A stretch of 64,000 nt of DNA from Trochalopteron elliotii (lineage: Eukaryota > Chordata > Aves > Passeriformes > Leiothrichidae): positions 3,287,887 through 3,351,886 of the forward strand of contig JANPWX010000077.1 in the NCBI GenBank assembly GCA_024734555.1. The letters are read 5' to 3'. Shown piece by piece: positions 47,637 through 58,112 of the stretch; the stretch's first letter is position 1; the number at the start of each line of letters is the position of its first letter. A program made the position numbers and the translations under genes. Under the pieces are notes generated by a model. That model was given only the letters and a program-made list of their open reading frames with translations. It did no database searches and was not told the DNA's origin.

Positions 47637-49111
47637 TCTGTATTTGAACTGTATTTTTTTTTTTCTTTTCTCCTTAGAATACAGGGTACACGTTACCTTC
47701 ATTCTATAAGCAAAATCCATCATACAGATTAATCAAATAATTTCACTTTTTCCTAGTGCAGTAGTAGGAAGTCTCCTAAGGCTTATTACCATGCTATCAA
47801 GTAATAAAGAACATAAAAGAAAGAATCAGTCAACTTATATTATATTGAGATACTCCCACTGAATTTCAAAAGCTTCTTTAATCTAAAAAAGAAAATGATT
47901 TTATGCTATTAAATGCTTATTACAATAATCTAGGCTGCTTAATGTACAAAATTTAAAATCTTTAGGATTTAAATTCAAATGCAACCACTAGCTTGTACTC
48001 TAAAACAGTGGGAACTTTGTAGAACCCTCAGTACTGTATGTCTGTAATTCTGCTTCAACATACTAAGTTATCTTTACATCTAAAATCTATTAAACATGGG
48101 ATTCAGAGTCATGATTTACATAAAGATAGTGAAATGGTAATAATAATTATAAAATATCTATAAAAAATACCATAAACTCTTTAAACTTACTACATTTTAT
48201 AAAGGATTATCTCTTATTGTCTTGTATTTTTTATCAGGAGATCATAATTTTTTTTTCCTGGATGTGCTACTATACATCTAACTTTTATGTTGACTGCTGC
48301 AAATTTTGTAAAAGAATACCTATTTTTCAGATGCTTACTTTTTGATATATACATTTATCTCTGTGTACTGCTGTGGAGTAGATATGCAAAATGTAAAATA
48401 AATATTTCATTTTCAAATAAATAAAATAAATTTTAATAGAATTTTAAAAGATAAATAATTTCAAATGAAAAGCTACATATAAAATTTTGGTTTTTGGATA
48501 CCATGAATAAATCTTTTAAGGACCACAAAGAGCAGTACATATTTCAGAGTTAAAATATAAGAAAAATACATGGTAAGGCAAAAGACTCAACTGTCAGAAT
48601 TAGATGGAAAAAAACTTCAAAACCCCTATGATGTTTTTAGAAGGGTTATTATGTCCCATGATTGTTATGAGCTGTCTATTAACTCAGCTTCTACTCATAA
48701 TTACTTTTTTGGTCTTTCAATGTTTATCTTAGGACATGTAGTTTCCAAGTACCAACAGGATTGTACTATTATTATGCTTCTGTTTCATTCTGTTTATAAA
48801 TTACTGATCCTGGTATAACCTGACATGCACTCTGTTTTCTGCTGCTTGTTACTAAATTAAGACCTTGCATTGTCTGTATATTTTATATTAGTCTAAGGCT
48901 AGCTTTCAGAGCATAGTATCTAACAGATTACATTATAAATCAAGTATATCAGTTTAAGTACCTCAAAAGCAAAGCTAAATGAAATCTAAGACAGTTAGCA
49001 GCCAACATTCATTAATTATTTCTTTATATTAGAAACACAAGATTTTTTCTGTAAGACATGGGAAAAAATACCCTGTTGACAAATATCAGAAAATGTATTT
49101 ATGTCTATATG
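47637..49111. other. AT-rich DNA, nothing recognised
   Basis: No recognised gene or repeat. The frame at 48570-48818 has no motif. Confidence 0.6.
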
Positions 49112-49455
49112 GTCATAGAGTAATTTGGGTTTGAAGGGAACCTTTAAAGATCATCTAATCCAATTCCCTGGCCATGGGCAGGGATATCTTTTGCTATGTC
49201 AGTTTTGTTAAAGCTCCATTTTATCTGCTTTTGAATACTTTCAAGGACTGTACATTGACAATTCCACTAGGAAACCTGGTCATACTTCATTTCACCCTTA
49301 CTGTAAAAAAAAATTCTTCCTTATGTCCAGTACAAACCTACATTTTTTAGCACATTGTTCTGTCACTACATGGTCTTACAAAAGTCCATCTGCATCATTC
49401 ATATAATATCCCTCTAAGTATTGAAAGGCCAGTATAAATCATCCCCATCTGCTTG
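49112..49455 (-). mobile_element. CR1 LINE, 3' portion, 5'-truncated
   Basis: The left end 'gtcatagagtaatttgggtttgaaggga' with 'aaagatcatctaatccaattccc' is the reverse complement of the CR1 3' end. It continues with 'aattcttccttatgtccagtac' and 'attgaaaggccagtataaatc' of the 3'UTR and ends near 49455, where an oppositely oriented CR1 begins. Confidence 0.9.
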
Positions 49456-49459
49456 AAAA

Positions 49460-49730
49460 GAACTAATGACAGTAGGTTGAGGGAGGTAGTTCTGCACCTC
49501 TGTTTTAGTGAGACCCCCACCTGGAGTACTGCCTCCTGTTCAAGGCCACCAGTACAAGAAAGACAGGGACCTGTTAAAGGAGAAACAGAGCATAGGCACA
49601 GAAATTACCAAGTTGGATGGCACTTCTCCAACCTGTTCTAGTGGAGGGTGCTCCTGACCACAGCTGGAGGATTGGAACTGGACGATCTTTAACGTCTCTC
49701 AAACTCAAACCATTCTATGATTCTGTGATT
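49460..49730 (+). mobile_element. CR1 LINE, short 3' portion with internal deletion
   Basis: Forward landmarks: 'aggttgagggaggtagttctgcacctct', 'gagacccccacctggagtactgcctcctgttcaaggcc' and 'agaaagacagggacctgtt'. These are followed, after a gap in the consensus, by 'acctgttctagtggagggtg', 'tctcaaactcaaaccattctatgattctgtgatt'. It lies back to back with the reverse CR1 on its left. Confidence 0.88.
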
Positions 49731-49959
49731 ATTATTCTTTTCCTCCCTTGGTATATTCAGCTCTAATTGTGCCTTATCTGTCCTGATCAAATCCCTACAT
49801 GTCCAGGTGTCTTCCCATTATACTTGATCCTGGTTCCGCTGCTTGGGCATTTCTTTCTCACACCTTAGTCAGACCAGGACATCCTTACTTAGTCATGTTG
49901 ATCTCCTTCCTTCTGTGCCTGACTTCTTACACGCAAAAATCAAGAAGTCTTGTAGCATA

Positions 49960-50230
49960 ACAAAAACATCCTCAAAGAGCTCCTAGCCTAGTTCAGCTCC
50001 TTTGACAGCAATTACTCAGGGAATTCATCCAGTAATTCCTTAAGAAATTCCACTTTGCTTTCCTAAAATTCAGGGGGCTGATTATAACCTAGATTAAGGA
50101 GGGGCAAGGCCACAGAAGATCTTAACACCCATAGTTTCTTGACCTGTTCATGGCTATTTTTCAAAGCCTGTACATTTTCTTACAGAGGTGACAACCCCTT
50201 TTCCTTCCAGTCAAATCTCTGCCCTGTCTA
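49960..50230 (-). mobile_element. Possible old CR1 ORF2 fragment
   Basis: Text such as 'ttaagaaattccactttgctttcctaaaattcaggg' and 'agatcttaacacccatagtttcttgacctgttcatgg' recalls the reverse complement of a CR1 endonuclease region, but no continuous translation supports it. Listed as a weak candidate. Confidence 0.3.
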
Positions 50231-50523
50231 TTTTGTGTTGTCAGTCAGTCAGGTTTCTGCCAGTACTGTATTCTGTGCTCTATGTGGAAAGCATCTGTAG
50301 AACCATAAGTTGTGTAAAAAGAATATACCAGTCAGTCAAGCTATTTGTACCACTTACTGCTGCCAGTTAATGCTGCAAGCCATGTCTGTAATATTTAAAT
50401 ATGCTACTATGTTATCCACCTACTGGAAGATTATAGAAAAATAGTTATGGGGGTATCTGTCTATTTTTCTGTTTGTTCCTATTCTCCTTCTGCCCCAGGG
50501 AACAATTCAACTATACATCTAAC

Positions 50524-51735
50524 CTGTTATAATACTGAGTCAGGATGTTGACTTGTTGGAGTCCAGGGCAACACTTTGGAGGCCCTAGAGAGCTCTGGGA
50601 CCTGAGCAAGAGGGTTTGAGATCTATACAGGGGCATCTGGAACCTGTACAGGGGGATTGTAGTAGACCCTGGCACAGAGCCCAGGAGGACACAGTCTTTG
50701 ACTTCAGCCCACGGGAAAAAATTCCAACACAGAGAGAGGAATTACAAAAGTGTGAAAAACAGTAGTTTAGCATAGCATTGGGTGGAAAATTTTATAGGTT
50801 TGGGTTTTTAGAATAGAGTTGAATTGGGACAAGATGAAGGATTTAGGGTGGTGCCCTGAGTTCTTCTTCTCCATTTTCTTCAGTGACGGTGGCACAAAGT
50901 AGTTTAAGGGGATTGGGTCAAAGTAGAAAGGACCCTTTTAGTACAGATAATAGGTATTGGCACGTAAATGTAAATAAGAGACACGCAATTATCTGTATAA
51001 GAGGACAGAGACGCCCCATCAGTGGGGAGTCGCCTGGTGTCCGAGCTGTTGTTCAGACCTCAGCTGGGCACAGAGAAAATTGTAAGATAAGAAATTGCAG
51101 TGGTTTCCTTCTGGGGAGCTGCTACCAGCAGGCTGCTTACCCCAGACCAATTGCAATAGTTCTTGTGAGTTCCTCATATCTGCTAGCTGGAAGCGTGGGT
51201 GAGGCTTTGGAGTGAAGAGCAGGCTACTGCCGTGGGTTTGAAAGGTGTTTATTGTTGCAGCTCCACGTGCAAAAGGCAAGGCTCAGCCTGTCCTTCTCCC
51301 TTATGTACCCCAGGACACAGCCTGAGGCCACAGGAGAATTCAGGCCAATGGATGGGAAGGGGTTGGGTGTTCTAGAGTGGGACACTTAGCAGGACAATTG
51401 AAGAGGGCAGGTGCTTGAACACCTGGCCAAATGGGAGATGATCTCTCTTCAAGTTTCCAGGGTGACTGACAAGGGACTCCCCTCTGGGAGATACCAAGGG
51501 GATCAGGGGATGGGTGAGAGGATTTGGGACGGGACATACCAAGTACAGATAAATACAAATACAGTACAAATTCAACACCTAAAATTCACGTTGCTACAAG
51601 AAACAATAAACAACATGAGAAACCTTGAAAAACAAGACCTTAAATACTCTGCTTCTGTTTTGTGATGTGGCTCAGGGCTTTCAGAGGCAAAAAACTCTCA
51701 ATCACCTGAATCTCGGGTGAAGAACGAAACCCAAG
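50524..51735 (+). mobile_element. ERV LTR (family C), interrupted by another LTR
   Basis: A diverged LTR I recall from songbird genomes: 'gccctagagagctctgggacctgagcaagagggtttgagat', 'acagagcccaggaggacacagtctttgac' and 'gaattgggacaagatgaaggatttagggtggtgccctgag'. A TATA-like 'tgtataag' lies at 50995-51002. The matching AATAAA is at 51605-51610, beyond a 503-bp inserted LTR. Leaving out the insert and one duplication copy, TATA box and AATAAA are about 100 bp apart, a normal spacing. Both outer ends are approximate and no outer target-site duplication was found. The 110-codon frame at 50883-51215 crosses the inner boundary and is not a gene. Confidence 0.7.
51096..51598 (-). mobile_element. Solo ERV LTR (family A2) nested inside another LTR
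   Basis: The reverse strand runs from 'tgtagcaacgtg' to 'aaaccactgca' (503 bp). Flanks are 'agaaat' (51090-51095) and 'agaaac' (51599-51604), a 6-bp duplication with one change. The reverse-strand AATAAA corresponds to forward 'tttatt' at 51248-51253. Closely related to the copy at 21161-21647 through long shared blocks, and its first 60 bases (reverse) also match the start of the copy at 56627. It disrupts the family C LTR between its TATA box and polyadenylation signal. Confidence 0.9.
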
Positions 51736-52559
51736 ATTGACTCTCTCTGCAGTAAGAGTTGTGAAAAAAATATGAAAAATAGTATCACAAAAGTGAGGTA
51801 TTTCCTTTTCTTCATTTACTGCATAAGGGGTAAATGTGCTCTCATAAAACTGTCCAGCACACACCCAAAAAAGGCAATTCTTTGTTAAGACAGTAAGAAA
51901 AAAGAAAGTGCCAAGGTGTGCCAGATTTGTATGCTGGTCACTAGCTAACTATTGAAAAAATGGAGTGCCCAAAGGACTGGAGAGTGAATCTTGCTGAGTT
52001 AGGAGAACCAAACCTCAAAAATCTGACTTCTAAAACCTGGAATATTATACATCTTATAGTAAGTTGTGGTGAAGCTCTACTTTTTATGACTCTGGCTTTG
52101 TTTTGAGCTGGTTAATATCTGTGTGAATTAAGAGTTTTTACATCAAACCCACAGTGTCAAGACCCCCAAGTGTATAATAGATACTTTTCATACTTCTGAA
52201 CTTATCACTGAATCATATAAAAGTGTAGGCAGTAAGCATTTGAGTACGTGTTTGCAAAAAGAAAACAACATGCCAATTAAATGTGACTATCTTCACGACC
52301 TGGCAGCCTTGTTTGGTAGGTTGGCTGAATCATATTCTTAAGCCTATAGGTAAATTCCTCTCTACTCTATTTTAGGAACACTGTCAGCCAGTCTGAACAA
52401 AATAGTGTTTAAAGACCTGCTTTTAGTTATGTAAGAATTAACCTAGGATTCATAAATTGACATCTGATTTATCAAGTTCAGCAAGTATGCTGATTCCCTA
52501 TCAGCTCAAACCTTGATTAGTTTCTGTGGCAAATTAAAGCAAATATTGTTGAGGAATAT
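51736..52559. other. Unremarkable DNA
   Basis: No recognised repeat or gene. Part of the family C LTR may extend into the first 100 bp. Confidence 0.5.
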
Positions 52560-53030
52560 ATTCAGTGCCAGTAAGTCAGGGGCAGCTGCAGTTTGAGCTG
52601 TGAGTTGAGCTCTGGGTGTTGGAGCCCCAGCAAAGAGGCCATGAACTGCTGACCCTTTGCAGAGCAAAGGGCACAGGGACCTGTGGCCCAGCCAGGTGAC
52701 CAGACACTCAGGGACACGGGAGGAGTCAATGACCCCTGACATTCTCACAGAGACTGTGAGGGTATGGAAATCCAGGGTTTGCTTTTTTGGAAACCCCTCG
52801 TCGGAGGCACCAATTTGAGCTGTTAGTTTATTTAGTTATTGCACCAAGGTTAAACTATTTGAAGGATAGGGACATTTGAGCCTCTGCCTTGGGAAACCTG
52901 ATCAGACTGTGTGTGAGTGCAGTGTGTAGCTGTGGAGGGGCTTCGGTCCCAGCTCATGTGCTGCAAATGTGATGGTCTGTGTGGATCCTGGATGTTCAGA
53001 CAGGGAAGTTTCCTTAATAATATAAGCATG
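52560..53030 (-). mobile_element. Probable ERV LTR-like block with AATAAA
   Basis: GC-richer than its flanks. On the reverse strand a C-rich stretch leads to 'aactaaataaactaacagctcaaat' (AATAAA, forward 'tttatt' 52827-52832), then 'tggtgcctccgacgagg' and a GC-rich trailing part. This is the layout of an LTR R/U5 region, perhaps running into a leader. Limits and family unknown, and no target-site duplication found. The 80-codon reverse frame (52506-52748) has no recognisable domain. Confidence 0.45.
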
Positions 53031-56000
53031 TTGTCATTTTTGGAGGAGAAAATGGAGGATTTTCTTAATGCAGCATTTATTTATATTTTCCATTAGGACC
53101 CTAAGGAAAATGTCTTTAAAGCATACTTTTCCTTAGGATGATCCTAAGAATTCTTTTTTTATTCAGAGCTTACTTTGCGTCTCAGCATTTCTATTTACTT
53201 CCAACAACTCATGCAGATGCAACTGTAGCAGGTTTTGGGATCTAAGCGAGTTCTTCATTATGATGGGCAGCCAAATCTAAACCAAAATATTTTAAAGACC
53301 ACTTTAATCTAGCACATAGAAAATCCAGAAGCTACAGAATAACACCTTCCTCTTCTATTTATAACCTAATAGTGCTACAATCATTTAGTCTTATTTTTTT
53401 ATCAGTTGAAGAAACTGCCTAATTATGTGCTTTTTCATCATCAGTGGTTCAATAAAAGTGATTGTTCGTTACATAGAGTTAGTTAAGAGCTTTTAACAAA
53501 ATATCTTTTTATAGGGTTGGCAGTGGGCCAAAATTTTAAATTAATGTCAATGTCAAAAAAAAAAAGTGCTATGAAAAAACATGCAAAACTCATCATAAAA
53601 CCCAAATAATTTCATGACCACACATAAGGAAATAATTTGATTTTTCAGCCTAACTGATACAACTCAAATTCAATGAAAATGCAAACTAGTCTATCTATTC
53701 TGACATTGTAGTTCATTTATGGAAAAAATGACAAATTGTATTGTACAGACAATTTGTTTGAAAATTAGAGAAAAATTAGATGCTAATTGACTGAATATCA
53801 AACTTATATAAGTGATGTTTTAATTACATCTCCAGTAACCTGTTCCAATCAATATTACAGGACACAGAGTCCAAAAAGTTTCTGGAACATGATAAAAAAA
53901 CTTGTTCCTTGGTGCATAGAAATGCACCTAGTTTAGAATCATTCCAGTTACAAGCAACATAACAATTGAAAATCTAAAGTTGTAAGGTAATTTTCGTGAA
54001 AGTAAAAACAAGAAAAACTCCTCACCATTCTGAGAGAAAGAGGGAATAAAAGTAATTGAATGAAGACAATGGAATTCAAAAAGTAGTCCTCAACAGCCAA
54101 AGGAGAAAAAAAAAATGAAGTTCTGGTAAAATGTAGCCCAATCAACTTTAATATCTACACAGATCTTGAACAAACTATGAAATTTATTTTACATATTTAA
54201 AAAGATAAAGATACAAAATTAATTTATCAAGACAAAAATGGGTCAAAGAGCCTCTTGAGTGATACAGATAAAAGTCCTACTTCTTTGAAAACAGCTATAA
54301 AAGTTACTTACCAGTGTTTTGCCATCAGACTGGTAGAGTATTTCAACTAAAATCCTACAGAGCATGTATTGAGATGGTTCTACTAAATATTTTTCTAACA
54401 AGCTAAATGATGGAATAGAGGAATGATTTATAAAATTTGTGTATTACATCATACTACGTATGGTTAGGTAGAGGTTAAAGTAATCAGAAGGAAGGATCAA
54501 AATTCAGAATTATAAGTTTGGGGTATAATTGATAATAATAATTTTTTAAAAAAATTGTAAAAGGGAAAAAAAATTACTTCGCTAAGGAGGAGAAAAGAAA
54601 ATACAGTTTAAATGAGTGATAATGCAAGCTATCAGTATTTCTGGAAAAGAGCAAGAGGCTATGAAATATCAAAACCTGATTGGGAATCAGAAGTCTAAAG
54701 CAATGGCAAACCCTAGGAAATATGGAAAATCTGGGATTTGTTAGAAAGAATGTTGCATGCATGTCATAATAGGGAGTTTAATTTTCTCTGCTTTTTTCTA
54801 TTTTTTTTTTTTTTTACCTGATGCTACTACAATTGCTTCTGGGCACTAAGATAATAATTTTGTTTAAAAAAAAAGTGGGAAAAGCTGGAAATAATCCAGA
54901 GGAGGGCACTAACAGTGCACAAAATTTTAAAATGAGACCTCAGCTATGGATTAAGATAGGCTTTAATCTGAGAATCGTAAATGTAGGGTGGAAAGAGAAA
55001 TGGAATAGGATTCGATAACATAATTCCAGCATGTAACAGGTAGTTAGAAAACAGCTCACTGGTTTGTTGTGCTTCATAATCAGTGGGGTAGGACAGTAGA
55101 AAACATCCAATTTACCTTTCCCTTTATCCCTATACATCAGGCTTGTGACTTTGCTTGAGCGATATCATGAGGGAAAGATACTTGCACATATATTTGCAGT
55201 TTTAGTATGAAATAGCTCCCTACAAGTTCTTATCAGCACCCTCAGCTACAATGACAGAATAACCAGCTATTCAACCATCCTTCATTAAAGGATGACAGTT
55301 ACTTAATAGAACGAATAAAAATTTTGAAAATAAACTAATTACTTTGTGTAACTGTCTAGCTCTTAACATTAAAAACATGTTATATACCTAACTAATGGAC
55401 CTCTTATAACCTGAAAGCTTCTTAAAAAATAAGAAAAAAAAAAGGAGAAAGGAAATTAATGACAGAGCATTTTTCTCTCTTTTTTATAGGTGGAGGAAAA
55501 TGTTTACTTACTGAAATGCTTGGTTTGATCTCTGAAGACTGCTATCTCACGTATTTCTGTTTCCCTATTTCTGCTTGCTTTGAGGGAAAATTTTGGTGCT
55601 CACTGACAACCTTTGCATCAACTGACTGTGCTCAATGCAGTGATTAAGGAGAGAACCCTAGCACACTCATTCTGTGAGAAAATAGGCAGTCATGGCACAA
55701 TCCATACTTGCTGTGCCAAGCCTTGTGCATAGTAATTCCTACAGGATGTACCGTGAATCACAGTCTACACTAATTTTCTTTCCTGTCTAGTGCACATGAT
55801 TACTGAGCTCTATGTTCTGGAAAGAAAGTTAGTACAAAACCAAAATGCTAATTCCCAGTTTTTCCTAGGTTTTTCAACTTTCTTACTACAATGGCAAATT
55901 GTTAATTTTCTGCAGTGTCATATTCCAATAATCCCTTCTGAGAATGGGAAGTTTATGTATATGTATTTGTGGAAGAATAATTGTTTATTATTCATGGTAA

Positions 56001-56620
56001 AATTGGTAAATAAATAATTATATGGAAGAAAAAAAGAATTACACTTATGTGTATTTTTCAATCTATTCAGCATTAATTCAACCTAATATTGAAATTATCT
56101 GAATACAAAAAAAAAAATGAGTACAAAAAAATAGTATATATTTTTTTGGTTTTTGTTTTTTGTTTTTTTAAAATAAAACATTAACTCCCATTTTTTATTT
56201 CAAATGGAAATTCTGGACTTGTTAGGTTGGGATATGCTGTAGTCCATGAGTTAACTGATCTAAATAGATAGTAGAAATTGAGGGCTTGCAAGATATTTAT
56301 AGTTAATAAAGATTTTTTAACAAACACTCAATTACATAATATCATTCATTATAAATAATGAACAGAAATTACAACAATGGATTTCTTAATGACACTAATG
56401 TATGTTAGTAAAAAGTAGGTTTTAGGAAAAAAGTAGTAAAATGTTTCATCTATACAGCCACACAACTATCAGAGTTCAACATAAATACCACCAAGAAAAA
56501 GAAAGTAGCAAAGCTGAAACTGTATATTATTCCAGCCGATTAAATAATGGAAAATGTGATTTAAAACAAAATGCTTGAAGTGCATCTTGCTTGTGTTTGG
56601 GGACAGAGGCTTTCTCTAAA
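53031..56620. other. AT-rich DNA, nothing recognised
   Basis: About 3.6 kb with no recognised repeat or gene and several A or T runs (54791-54814, 56107-56117). Frames at 53948-54145, 54821-55018 and 55790-56017 have no motif. Confidence 0.6.
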
Positions 56621-56626
56621 TTGGGA

Positions 56627-57073
56627 TGTAGCGAAGTGAGTTTCAGGTTTTTGAATTTGTATTTTGTGTTTGTTATCAGTCTGTACTTGGTATGTTCCTT
56701 CCACCCCCCCATTCCTACCCCTGTGGGTCCTCCTGATGTGACCCCTCCCCCTTCCATTCCCCATCGGGTCAGTGTTTCCCCACCCAGCCCCCGAGCTGGG
56801 ACAAAGGGGACACACCACGCCCACTGACGCTCTCTCTCTCCCCTCACCCTCTCCATGCTACCAGCATGGTGAGAAGGGGCTCCAGCAAGGCCCCTTCCAC
56901 ATGGCTGCACTGAATAAACATCCTTATTAACTCAAGAGAGAGCACGATTCCTTCTTCCAAGCCTGACCCACGCAGCAGCTGCTGAGCTGACGGACCCACG
57001 TGAGAGGTTTCTGTGGTCTGGAGGGATTCACTGCTAGCCAGTAGCAGCCCCCACCACGAGAGAAACCTCAACA
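56627..57073 (+). mobile_element. Solo ERV LTR (family A3), 447 bp with exact 6-bp duplication
   Basis: Runs from 'tgtagcgaagtgag' to 'gagaaacctcaaca'. Flanked by the exact hexamer 'ttggga' at 56621-56626 and 57074-57079. U3 is C-rich (56700-56860), and AATAAA lies at 56913-56918. The first 60 bases match the reverse-strand start of the LTR at 51096-51598, and parts of U5 correspond too, so it is a relative with a replaced or diverged U3 middle. Orientation forward. A solo LTR of class II (ERVK-type) by duplication length. The 127-codon reverse frame at 56527-56910 runs antisense across the LTR and is not a gene. Confidence 0.9.
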
Positions 57074-57275
57074 TTGGGAGACCATTCACATGAGTTAGGA
57101 GTACTATAGCTCTTGAACTTACCCTGAACCAAACTAATGTGCCTAAACAAGATGTTATTCCCAAGAATCCATACTCATAAACTGAACTGTAGAGCATAAT
57201 GACAGAGGGGTTTATTTATGAAATTGCTGTAACATAGTCCAGTGACCAGCTGCTTCTGCAGACTAACAAAGGTTT

Positions 57276-58112
57276 GAATCGTGTGATCATTAGGGTTGGA
57301 AAAGACCTCCAAGATCATTAAGTCTGATGTCAAGCTGTTGACCTGACAATGCCTTGATCATTAAATCATGTCTCCAAGTGCCACATCTCCACAACCTTTT
57401 CAACACTCTTGGGGAAGGTGGTTCCAACACTTCTCTGGGCAGTCTATTCCAATGCCTGACCACCCTATTTTTCTAATATGCAGCGTCATCCTCCTCTGGC
57501 ACAACTCAAGGGCATTTCCTCTTGTCCTATCACTTGTTACCTGGGAGAAAAAGATCCACCTTGCTGCAACTTCCTTTCAGGTAATTGTTAGAGAGCAATA
57601 GGGTTCATTCTTGAGTCTCCTTTTCTCCAGACTAAACAATCTCATCTCCCCCAGTTGCTCCTCATCAGACTTGCTCTCCCAGCCCTTCACCAGCTCTGTT
57701 ACCCTTCTCTGAATATTCTTCAGCATCTCAATGTCTTGTAGAGAGGGGCCCAAAACTGAACACAGAAACTGAGGTGCTGAGTACAGGGGAAGAATCACTT
57801 CCTTGGTCCTGCTGGCCGCACTATTTCTGACACAGGCCAGGAGGCCTTTGGCCTTCTTGGACACCTGAGCACATTGACAGCTCATGTGCAGCTGGTTGTT
57901 GACCAGCATACACGAGTCTTTGTCTGCTGGGCAGCTTTCCAGCCACTCTTCCCCAAGCCTTTGGTCATGGATGGGCTTTTTGACACCCAAGTGCAAGACA
58001 CAGCACTTGGCCTGGATGAACCTCCTAAAACTTTCCTTTACCTATCTATCCAGACTGTCCAAATCACTCTGTAGATTCTTCCTACCATCAACACCTACCT
58101 TAGCTTAGTCAT
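57276..58112 (-). mobile_element. CR1 LINE, 3' half, 5'-truncated
   Basis: The left end ('gatcattagggttggaaaagacctccaagatcattaagtc') is the reverse complement of the CR1 3' end. It is followed by the whole 3'UTR and the end of ORF2 ('ccagttgctcctcatcagacttgctctccc', 'aggccttcttgga', 'ccactcttccccaagcctttgg', 'aagtgcaagacacagcacttggcc'). It ends near 58112 ('caacacctaccttagcttagtcatcag'). One of the better preserved copies in the window. Confidence 0.93.
57577..57996 (-). pseudogene. CR1 ORF2 C-terminal remnant
   Basis: A 139-codon reverse frame that stays open. CVLHLG-type start 'MHLGVKKPIHDQRLGEEWLE' is followed by KDSCMLVNNQLHMSCQCAQV, CVRNSAASRTKEVILPLYSA, and IQRRVTELVKGWESKSDEEQ with LFSLEKRRL. 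This is the conserved C-terminal part of CR1 ORF2, after the reverse-transcriptase catalytic motifs. A short deletion removes the usual 'HLEYCVQFWAPQ' segment. It carries no catalytic residue and has no start of its own, so it is only a fossil of the LINE. Confidence 0.9.

Noticed and set aside
50883..51215. 110-codon forward frame
   Set aside because: It spans the junction of two nested LTRs, so it cannot be an ancestral gene.
56527..56910. 127-codon reverse frame with Gly-rich sequence
   Set aside because: Antisense across the C-rich U3 of the LTR at 56627; the Gly/Arg content is a by-product of base composition.
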